Shown in pieces: positions 1 to 5,224 of a stretch of DNA of 9,156 nt. The notes beneath the pieces are model-generated. The model did not search any database. It saw only the letters and a list, made by a program, of their open reading frames with translations, and was not told where the DNA came from. Every line of letters starts with the position of its first letter. The stretch's first letter is position 1. The position numbers were made by a program, and so were the translations under genes. The DNA lies in contig JAAUYX010000098.1 in the NCBI GenBank assembly GCA_014804905.1, forward strand, positions 1 to 9,156. The letters run 5' to 3'. Origin of the DNA: Desulfovibrio sp. Lineage in GTDB: Bacteria > Desulfobacterota > Desulfovibrionia > Desulfovibrionales > Desulfovibrionaceae.

Positions 1-860
1 CCGGCAAGCAGACCTCGGAATTTCTCATGCTCCGCAACGGGGCCATTGATTTCGCGCTCGCCTCGACGATCAACTGGTCGCCGCAGATCAAGGAGCTCAA
101 CCTACCGGCCCTCCCCTTCTTCATCGCCGCGCAGCCCGACCGCTACAAGGCCATGGACGCCATCGAGGCCGGCAAGTCCGGCAAGATGATGGTGGACGCC
201 ATCGAGGACAAGGGCGTGAAAATCATCGGCTGGGCCGAGAACGGCTTCCGCGAGCTCACCACCAGCAAGGGCCCCATCGCCTCGCCCGAGGACATGAAGG
301 GCCTCAAGATTCGCGTGGTGGGGAGCCCCATCTTCATCGAGACCTTCCGCGAACTGGGCGCCAACCCGGTGAACATGAACTGGAGCGAGGCCACCACCGG
401 CTTCCAGCAGGGCGTTGTGGACGGCCAGGAAAATCCCACCAATGGCATCAATATTCCGCTCAAGATTTGGGATTTCCACAAGCATCACAGCGACTGGCAC
501 TACATGATCGACCCCCTGCTCATGGGCGTGAACCCGCAGGTGTGGAAGAGCTTCAGCCCCGAGGACCAGAAGCTGCTCGTGGAATGCGCTGCCGAAGCGG
601 AAAAGTACGGCAAGGCCCTTTCGCGCCTTGGCATGGATGACGGCGCTTCCGCCGCCTACCTGAAGAGCATCGGCGAGCTGCCCGAAGCGGCGGACCCCTA
701 CGCCACCATGAAGGAAAACGGGATGACCGTCACCCGCCTCACGCCCGAGCAGATCCAGGCCTTCCACAAGGCCACGCAGAAGGTGCGTGACGACTGGACG
801 GCCAAGATCGGGCCCGACCTCGTGAAGGCGGCCGAGAGCGACATGGCCGCCGTCAAGTAG
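1..860 (+). CDS. dctP: TRAP transporter substrate-binding protein DctP (5' partial)
   Basis: This is the periplasmic solute-binding subunit of a tripartite ATP-independent (TRAP) transporter, which captures an organic acid and delivers it to the DctQM permease. The reading frame is open from the first base (first whole codon at 3), so the signal peptide and roughly the first 50-60 residues lie outside the window; 285 residues are visible. The ATG at 27 is internal. Family hallmarks are the stretch ASPEDMKGLKIRV (nt 279-317), whose arginine (nt 312-314) corresponds to the conserved ligand-carboxylate-binding Arg of DctP proteins, and EATTGFQQGVVDGQENP (nt 387-437), the typical hinge/ligand region. 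The C-terminus is rich in charged helices, as usual. It is followed by the small membrane protein gene, dctQ and dctM on the same strand, as expected for an operon. The family is secure; the substrate is unknown. Confidence 0.93.
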   Translation, partial: GKQTSEFLMLRNGAIDFALASTINWSPQIKELNLPALPFFIAAQPDRYKAMDAIEAGKSGKMMVDAIEDKGVKIIGWAENGFRELTTSKGPIASPEDMKGLKIRVVGSPIFIETFRELGANPVNMNWSEATTGFQQGVVDGQENPTNGINIPLKIWDFHKHHSDWHYMIDPLLMGVNPQVWKSFSPEDQKLLVECAAEAEKYGKALSRLGMDDGASAAYLKSIGELPEAADPYATMKENGMTVTRLTPEQIQAFHKATQKVRDDWTAKIGPDLVKAAESDMAAVK

Positions 861-888
861 CCCCGCATGACGTTTGCGACCTGCGGCC

Positions 889-907
889 CCCCGCGCACCT
901 CGCGGGG
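889..907 (+). other. GC-rich hairpin after dctP
   Basis: A 7-bp perfect inverted repeat, CCCCGCG (889-895) and CGCGGGG (901-907), encloses a 5-nt loop 28 bases past the dctP stop and just before the Shine-Dalgarno of the next gene. No T-run follows, so it is not a classic terminator. In binding-protein operons, hairpins here commonly protect the 3' end of the binding-protein message and raise its level over the permease. That role is inferred. Confidence 0.5.
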
Positions 908-921
908 CGGCCGCGGGCCGT

Positions 922-930
922 GGAGGGAGG
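922..930 (+). promoter_or_regulatory. Strong ribosome binding site deciding the start of the small gene
   Basis: The purine run GGAGGGAGG ends 8 nt before the ATG at 939. This favours that start over an in-frame ATG at 867, which has no such site and would run translation through the GC-rich hairpin at 889-907. Confidence 0.75.
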
Positions 931-938
931 AACGAACC

Positions 939-1100
939 ATGCGCCCCATTCCCAAGATGCTGCTCCTTTTTGCGCTCATCATTCTCGGCTCGGCCATCGT
1001 GTTTGTCATCATCAACGATGAGGACATCGGCACCCCCAAGGCGCCCGCGCAGACGTCCGCCCCTGCGCCCGCACAGACAGCCGGGACTGCCGGGAGGTAG
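939..1100 (+). CDS. Small one-helix membrane protein in the TRAP operon, unrecognised
   Basis: This predicted protein has 53 residues. Residues 1-6 are short and basic, residues 7-25 form one strongly hydrophobic segment (MLLLFALIILGSAIVFVII), residues 26-30 are acidic (NDEDI), and the tail from 31 is rich in Ala, Pro, Thr and Gln. By the positive-inside rule the N-terminus should be cytoplasmic and the tail periplasmic. The hydrophobic segment could also be an uncleaved signal anchor; there is no lipobox cysteine. The start is set by the strong GGAGGGAGG site at 922-930. The gene lies between dctP and dctQ. Its stop is 3 nt before the dctQ ATG, and the dctQ Shine-Dalgarno lies in its last codons, so the two are probably translationally coupled. 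I do not recognise a family. A role in assembling or regulating the transporter is only a guess from position. Confidence 0.72.
   Translation: MRPIPKMLLLFALIILGSAIVFVIINDEDIGTPKAPAQTSAPAPAQTAGTAGR
1092..1097 (+). promoter_or_regulatory. Ribosome binding site of dctQ inside the preceding gene
   Basis: GGGAGG overlaps the last codons of the small upstream gene and ends 6 nt before the dctQ ATG, which points to coupled translation of the two genes. Confidence 0.7.
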
Positions 1101-1103
1101 GCC

Positions 1104-1583
1104 ATGCGCCACCCGCTCCACTACCTGAACGAGCACTTCGAGGAAGTGCTGGGCTCCATCCTGCTCGCCGTCATGGCCACGGTGGCATTCATCAATGTCA
1201 TCGTGCGCTACTGCACCTCGTTTTCCTTTGCCTGGAGCGAGGAGCTGACGGTGAACTTCTTTGTCTGGGTGGTGCTTCTCGGCACGGCGCGCGCCTTCCG
1301 GCAGGGCACGCATCTCGGCATGAACATTGTCTATGAAGCGCTGCCCAAGCCCGCGCGCAAGGCGTGCTACTGGTTCGGCTGCGCCCTGTGCGTGCTCTTT
1401 TTCGGCGCGCTGTGCTGGACGGGCACGCTTGAAGTCATCGACGAGTACGAGCTGGACTCCATTTCCGAGTCCCTCGGCGTTCCCGTGTGGTGGTACACCA
1501 TTGCGACGCCGCTCTTTTCCCTGCTGATCATCGTGCGCATGTGCCAGCGCTCCTGGCTGGATTTGCGCACGGGCAACTTTTAG
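1104..1583 (+). CDS. dctQ: TRAP transporter small permease subunit DctQ
   Basis: This is the small integral membrane subunit of the TRAP transporter, which pairs with DctM in the inner membrane. The 159-residue length and about four membrane segments (roughly residues 15-35, 47-66, 88-107 and 128-146) fit the DctQ family. Recognisable family features are NVIVRY at 31-36 at the end of helix 1, AWSEEL at 43-48 just before helix 2, and the HLG after it (70-72). The ATG at 1104 has a GGGAGG site 6 nt upstream and lies 3 nt after the stop of the small membrane protein gene. dctM follows after a gap of 60 nt containing two hairpins. Nothing is missing from the protein. Confidence 0.93.
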   Translation: MRHPLHYLNEHFEEVLGSILLAVMATVAFINVIVRYCTSFSFAWSEELTVNFFVWVVLLGTARAFRQGTHLGMNIVYEALPKPARKACYWFGCALCVLFFGALCWTGTLEVIDEYELDSISESLGVPVWWYTIATPLFSLLIIVRMCQRSWLDLRTGNF

Positions 1584-1587
1584 CGAC

Positions 1588-1609
1588 GGCGCGGGCCAGG
1601 CCCCGCGCC
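1588..1609 (+). other. Hairpin I in the dctQ-dctM gap
   Basis: GGCGCGGG (1588-1595) and CCCGCGCC (1602-1609) form a perfect 8-bp stem with a 6-nt loop, starting 5 nt after the dctQ stop. There is no T-tract, so termination is unlikely. It may shield or separate the dctQ and dctM messages. Confidence 0.5.
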
Positions 1610-1610
1610 C

Positions 1611-1630
1611 GCGTTGCGCCTCCGCAACGC
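1611..1630 (+). other. Hairpin II just upstream of dctM
   Basis: GCGTTGCG (1611-1618) and CGCAACGC (1623-1630) form a perfect 8-bp stem with the 4-nt loop CCTC. It ends 13 nt before the dctM ATG, where a Shine-Dalgarno would be expected but none is seen. It could tune dctM translation; this is inferred from position only. Confidence 0.5.
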
Positions 1631-1643
1631 TCCCGAACCTGCC

Positions 1644-2942
1644 ATGGAAAGTACGCTTTTTCAGGACCCCGCTTTCTGGCTTTTGACGCTCTTCCTCGTG
1701 CCGCTCCTTTTGCGCGTGCCCATTGCGCTCTCGCTGGGCGTGGCGGCCCTTGTGGTCGTCTGGAAGTGGGATATGGGCCTGAACATGCTTTCCTACAACT
1801 TTTTTGCGGGCATCGCCAAGTTTCCGCTGCTCGCCATCCCCTTCTTCATCCTTGCTGGCTATATCATGGAACGCGCGGGCATCGCCTCGCGCATCGTGAC
1901 CCTCATGGAATCGCTTACGGGGACGATGACGGGCGGCCTCGCCATCGCCACAGTGGCCGTCGCCACCTTCTGGGGCGCGGTGAGCGGCTCCGGGCCGGCC
2001 ACCGTGGCGGCGCTGGGGCTCATCCTCATTCCCGGCATGACGCGCGTGGGCTATGACCGCGATTTCGCTGCGGCCACGGTCTCCGTCACATCCGGCCTCG
2101 CCATCGTCATCCCGCCGAGCATCGCCTTCATCGTCTACGGCGGCATCGCCAACGTGTCCGTGCCCGCGCTCTTTGCCGCGGGCTTCGTGCCCGGCCTCAT
2201 CGTGGCCCTGTGCATCATGGCGGCGGTGTACTTCATCTCCCGCAGGAAGGGCTATCGCGGCAAGCGCGGCACCAAGCCCGTGGGCAAGGCCTTTCGCGAG
2301 GCCTTCTGGGGCGTGCTCACCCCGGCGGTCATCCTCGGGGGCATCTACGGCGGCATCTTCACGCCCACCGAGGCCGCGGCCGTGGCCGTGTTCTGGGGCC
2401 TTTTCGTGGGCATCTTCATCTACCGCACCATCAACAGCGTGAAGATGCTCTTCGAAATCTTTTCCGCCAGTATGCAGGCCACGGCCGTGGTGATGATCGT
2501 GGTGACCTGCGCGGGCCTCTATTCCTGGGTGGCCTCCACCGTTGGCCTTGTGGAGCGCGGCTCGGCGCTGCTGCTTTCCGTCTCCGGCGACCCGTGGGTC
2601 GTGCTTTTGATGATCAACATCATCCTGCTGCTCGCGGGCATGTTGCTGGACGCCATTTCCATCTACTATGTGTTCCTGCCCTTCATGCTGCCCATCATGG
2701 CCCACTTCGGCTGGGACCCCATCTGGTTCGGCATCATGATGACCGTCAACCTGGCCGTGGGCCAGGTCACGCCGCCTGTGGCGGTGAACCTCTATGTGGG
2801 AGCGAATATCAGCGGCCTGACCATGGAGCAAATCAGCAAGGCGGCGCTGCCGCTCATCGGGGCGGCGCTCATTGCGCTCATCGTCATCATCCTCTTCCCG
2901 GGGCTTTCCACCTTCCTGCCGCGCCTGCTGGGGCTGTCGTAG
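1644..2942 (+). CDS. dctM: TRAP transporter large permease subunit DctM
   Basis: This is the channel-forming subunit of the TRAP transporter, which drives uptake of the DctP-bound substrate using an ion gradient (often sodium in this family). At 432 residues it has the normal DctM length and is hydrophobic throughout, with about 12 membrane segments. Signatures are FPLLAIPFFILAG (60-72), FWGAVSGSGPATVAALG (109-125), GGIFTPTEAAAVA (237-249) and GQVTPPVAVNLYV (373-385), all typical of DctM. I chose the ATG at 1644, which gives the usual short N-terminus before helix 1. The frame stays open upstream to a TTG at 1614, but that start would add ten residues unlike the family, read from the stem of hairpin II. 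No Shine-Dalgarno precedes either start. The gene ends 30 nt from the convergent gene at 2973, and no clear terminator lies between them. Confidence 0.94.
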   Translation: MESTLFQDPAFWLLTLFLVPLLLRVPIALSLGVAALVVVWKWDMGLNMLSYNFFAGIAKFPLLAIPFFILAGYIMERAGIASRIVTLMESLTGTMTGGLAIATVAVATFWGAVSGSGPATVAALGLILIPGMTRVGYDRDFAAATVSVTSGLAIVIPPSIAFIVYGGIANVSVPALFAAGFVPGLIVALCIMAAVYFISRRKGYRGKRGTKPVGKAFREAFWGVLTPAVILGGIYGGIFTPTEAAAVAVFWGLFVGIFIYRTINSVKMLFEIFSASMQATAVVMIVVTCAGLYSWVASTVGLVERGSALLLSVSGDPWVVLLMINIILLLAGMLLDAISIYYVFLPFMLPIMAHFGWDPIWFGIMMTVNLAVGQVTPPVAVNLYVGANISGLTMEQISKAALPLIGAALIALIVIILFPGLSTFLPRLLGLS

Positions 2943-2972
2943 CGGAGGAAGAATGTCGGCGCCGGAAGCGGC

Positions 2973-4382
2973 CTAGCGCGACCTGCGCATGAGCTTCCAG
3001 GTGAGCTTGATGACGGAAAGCAGCTCGTTCAGCACGGGAACGCCGGAGAAAAGGCTGGTGGTGGCGTCGGCTTCGGTGAGGGGCTTGAGGGCCCGTGTGG
3101 GCGGGGGCGGCGGCGTTTTTTCGCCGTCCGCGTCCGGACTGTTTTCCGCGGAGAGGTCGCCAACGGACTTTACCGCGCCCTTTTGCAGCGCGGGTTCGGC
3201 GGTCTCCACACCGCCCTCGGCGGCCCCGGCCTCCCCGTCAATATCCTCACCGGGCACGCTCTCGGCGTCGCCACCAGCACCGCGCCGGGCGGCCATGGCG
3301 CGGCTGAGCTGCCACTGGCGCTCGGCAGCCACCTGGCGCTGGCGTTCCTCCCGCTCGCGGGAAAAGGCGTTGAGGCTTTCGCGGATATCCTTGCTCAGGG
3401 CGTCGCCCGCCGTTTCTCCCATGGCCTTGCCTAGCCCGGCCTCAAGGGCGGCCAGCATGGCCTCCGGGCTCTCCGCGGTCATGCAGATGCGGGCGAATCG
3501 GTCCTGCGCCTTGGGCGTCACCTCCAGGCTCTGGGCCAGGGCTTCGGCCGCCTCGTCATAGGCGTGCTCCCGGATAAGGCGGTGCGCCTCGGCCAGGAAG
3601 GGGCTGCGGGCGTCCGGGTCATCCTGCAAAAGGCGGCCATAGGCCGTGCGGGCGCGGTGCCAGCGCCGGGCGCGCACAAAGGTCTCGGCCGCGCGCGCAA
3701 GCCAGGCGTGAAAACGCGGCAGGTCGCCCTTGCCCTTCCAGGCCGCGGCCATGCCGAGCTCTGCCTCGCCCTTGATCTGCGCGCTGCGCAAGGCCCGCTG
3801 GAAGGCGCTGATGGCGTGGTTCCAGCGGTTCTCGTCCAGACAGCGCATCCCCACCTTGAAATAGTCTTCGGGCTGGCGATTGGGCCGAAGCAGCAGGCCA
3901 TAGGTGGCGAGGGCGGCGTCGAAGGCGCTGGTGTCCGCGTGTTGCGCCGCCACCCGCAACTGGTCGAGCCGGGGCCGCTCCGCGAGAAGCGACGCGAGCT
4001 TTTCCTGAAGCGCGGGCACGGAGTACGGCCGCCCGAGCAGCGCGCTCGCGCCGCTGCCGAGGGTCTTGAGCTGTTCGGCCTCGCTGTCATTGGGCAGGAT
4101 GAGCAGGACGGGCATGGCCAGAAGGCGCGGGTGCAGCCTGAGGATGGCGCAGAACTGCTCGCCGTCCATGTCCTCCAGCTTTTGCGTGCAGACGATGATC
4201 TCCGGCGAAAAGCCGGACCTGGCCGGCGTGATGCCCGCCAGCATCCGCGCGGCGGCGACACCCGAGGTCATGACGCGCACATCGGCCACCCCGGCCTCGC
4301 GCAGGGCGCGCTTGTCCAGCGCGCCGAGAGCTTCGCTCTCGCACAGGAGCAGCACGGCGGGGAGGTTGGGGGTGGCGGCCAT
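2973..4382 (-). CDS. Degenerate receiver domain / TPR-like protein, probable chemotaxis-linked regulator
   Basis: A 469-residue soluble protein of unknown exact role. Residues 8-135 follow the receiver (CheY-like) fold: strand 1 is VLLLCESE (10-17), strand 3 EIIVC (61-65), then MDGEQF (72-77) and GRPYS (117-121). The phosphoacceptor position is Thr66 instead of Asp, the acidic pair is Cys14-Glu15, and the invariant Lys is Arg118. Classical phosphorylation is therefore unlikely. Residues about 150-310 are helical repeats resembling TPRs (for example DYFKVGMRCLDENRWNHAIS). About 329-367 is a charged coiled coil (REREERQRQ), about 368-430 is acidic and disordered with a PPPPP run, and the last ~28 residues form an amphipathic basic helix ending MRRSR. 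It lies downstream of cheW on the same strand with a 236-nt gap and a candidate promoter of its own. A weak GAGG lies 11 nt before the ATG. The fold is fairly clear; the function is inferred. Confidence 0.85.
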   Translation of the reverse strand: MAATPNLPAVLLLCESEALGALDKRALREAGVADVRVMTSGVAAARMLAGITPARSGFSPEIIVCTQKLEDMDGEQFCAILRLHPRLLAMPVLLILPNDSEAEQLKTLGSGASALLGRPYSVPALQEKLASLLAERPRLDQLRVAAQHADTSAFDAALATYGLLLRPNRQPEDYFKVGMRCLDENRWNHAISAFQRALRSAQIKGEAELGMAAAWKGKGDLPRFHAWLARAAETFVRARRWHRARTAYGRLLQDDPDARSPFLAEAHRLIREHAYDEAAEALAQSLEVTPKAQDRFARICMTAESPEAMLAALEAGLGKAMGETAGDALSKDIRESLNAFSREREERQRQVAAERQWQLSRAMAARRGAGGDAESVPGEDIDGEAGAAEGGVETAEPALQKGAVKSVGDLSAENSPDADGEKTPPPPPTRALKPLTEADATTSLFSGVPVLNELLSVIKLTWKLMRRSR

Positions 4383-4420
4383 GCGGGCGTGGACCTCGCT
4401 CGGGAACAGGATGCGCGGAC

Positions 4421-4438
4421 GGGCGGCGGGAACCGCCC
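4421..4438 (-). other. Short hairpin in the leader of the receiver/TPR gene
   Basis: GGGCGG (4421-4426) and CCGCCC (4433-4438) form a 6-bp stem with a 6-nt loop. If the candidate promoter at 4451-4479 is used, this hairpin would lie close to the 5' end of the transcript. Confidence 0.3.
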
Positions 4439-4450
4439 CTTGGACGCCGC

Positions 4451-4479
4451 AGCATAGCCCGGTCCCGGCGTATCCGCAA
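4451..4479 (-). promoter_or_regulatory. Candidate sigma-70 promoter of the receiver/TPR gene
   Basis: On the minus strand, TTGCGG (4479-4474) and TATGCT (4456-4451) are separated by exactly 17 nt. The predicted start near 4444 gives a leader of about 60 nt. The -10 is identical to that of the tRNA promoter in this window. The -35 matches consensus in only its first three positions. Confidence 0.4.
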
Positions 4480-4550
4480 GCGGAGCGCCCCGTGCCCGCG
4501 GAAATGCGGGCGGAGCGGCGTGCGCGCCGAAAGGTGGGAAGCCGGCCCGC

Positions 4551-4582
4551 ATCCGGGGCGCGGAGAGCCCCGGACCCCGGAT
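4551..4582 (-). other. Inverted repeat downstream of cheW
   Basis: ATCCGGGG (4551-4558) and CCCCGGAT (4575-4582) form a perfect 8-bp stem around a 16-nt loop, 37 nt past the cheW stop. No T-run follows on the minus strand, so an intrinsic terminator is not supported, although it could protect the cheW mRNA 3' end. The rest of the 4383-4618 gap holds only the candidate promoter and a short hairpin. Confidence 0.4.
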
Positions 4583-4618
4583 GTGGCCGGAAAGAAAGGC
4601 TGAACTGTGGGCCGGCGC

Positions 4619-5095
4619 CTACATGGCGCTCAGCATTTCCACATCTTCGCTGGAAAGCAGTTTGTCAAGGTCCAGCATGATCAGCAGGCGGTCCTGAAGC
4701 TGGCCCACGCCGCTGATATAGTCGGACTCAACACCCGCCACCACCGGCGGCGGCGGCTCCACCGTGCTCGCAGGAATGCGGAGCACCTCCGAAACGGCGT
4801 CCACCACGAAGCCCACGATGATGTTGTTGATCTCGATGACGATGATGCGGGTGTTCTTGTCATGCGCCTTGGGCGCAAGGCCGAAACGCCGCCTCAGATC
4901 GATGATCGGGATCACCTTCCCCCGCAGGTTGATGACGCCTTCCACAAATTCCGGCGCGCGGGGCACCTTGGTGATCTCCATGGTGCGGATGATCTCCTGC
5001 ACCTTGAGGATGTTCACCCCGAATTCCTCGTCGCCGATGCTGAACGTCACCAGTTGCAGGAGTTCATCATCCTGCTTTTTCAGGCTTGGATCCAT
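4619..5095 (-). CDS. cheW: Chemotaxis coupling protein CheW
   Basis: CheW is a cytoplasmic adaptor that links methyl-accepting chemoreceptors to the histidine kinase CheA. The 158-residue length matches stand-alone CheW proteins. The full CheW-like domain spans about residues 12-150. It opens with LLQLVTFSIGDEEFGVNI (12-29), has the hallmark VEGVINLRGKVIPIIDLRRR (51-70) including the conserved NLRG arginine (R58), then the second half TRIIVIEINNIIVGFVVDAV (82-101), and ends with ISGVG (127-131) and LLIMLDLDKLL (137-147). A GAGGGAG site (5101-5107) lies 5 nt upstream of the ATG, which supports the start. No CheA, CheB/R or receptor gene is in the window, so this is an orphan cheW paired only with the degenerate receiver gene downstream. 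Confidence 0.96.
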   Translation of the reverse strand: MDPSLKKQDDELLQLVTFSIGDEEFGVNILKVQEIIRTMEITKVPRAPEFVEGVINLRGKVIPIIDLRRRFGLAPKAHDKNTRIIVIEINNIIVGFVVDAVSEVLRIPASTVEPPPPVVAGVESDYISGVGQLQDRLLIMLDLDKLLSSEDVEMLSAM

Positions 5096-5224
5096 ATCCG
5101 CTCCCTCATCTCACTGGCGTCCTGCGCGGCCAAAAAATCCTGCTGCCGCGCCGCACATGCTTGGTCACACTATGCCTTATCGTCCCAAGCGTAAAGTTCA
5201 CTAGGGCGGAAGCAAAAAATCGCT
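5096..5224 (-). promoter_or_regulatory. cheW leader and promoter region (dsbD-cheW gap)
   Basis: This 129-nt gap is the likely site of the cheW promoter. On the minus strand it contains GACGATAA (5184-5177), which resembles the flagellar sigma-28 -10 (GCCGATAA, 7 of 8), but no good -35 lies at the expected distance. TTTACG and TAGTGT at a 17-nt spacing are a weak sigma-70 alternative. An inverted repeat, GCTTGG (5159-5164) and CCAAGC (5185-5190), encloses the GATAA element. I cannot choose between these options. Confidence 0.3.

Noticed and set aside
102..2831. A 909-codon open frame on the minus strand across the TRAP operon
   Set aside because: Its product is low-complexity in His, Arg, Gly and Asp and lies antisense to four clear transporter genes; it is a product of high GC.
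3109..3130. A possible terminator or A6 frameshift site (T6 on the plus strand) inside the receiver/TPR gene
   Set aside because: The run lies in the loop of a small hairpin within coding sequence, and AAAAAAC is in the wrong phase for -1 slippage; the frame continues normally.
5176..5192. A sigma-54-like TTGGGACG...GGCA on the minus strand upstream of cheW
   Set aside because: The distance between the GG and GC elements is one or two bases short of the strict requirement.
5192..5199. TAAAGTTC on the plus strand resembling a sigma-28 -35
   Set aside because: No matching -10 follows at the required spacing, and no plus-strand gene starts downstream.
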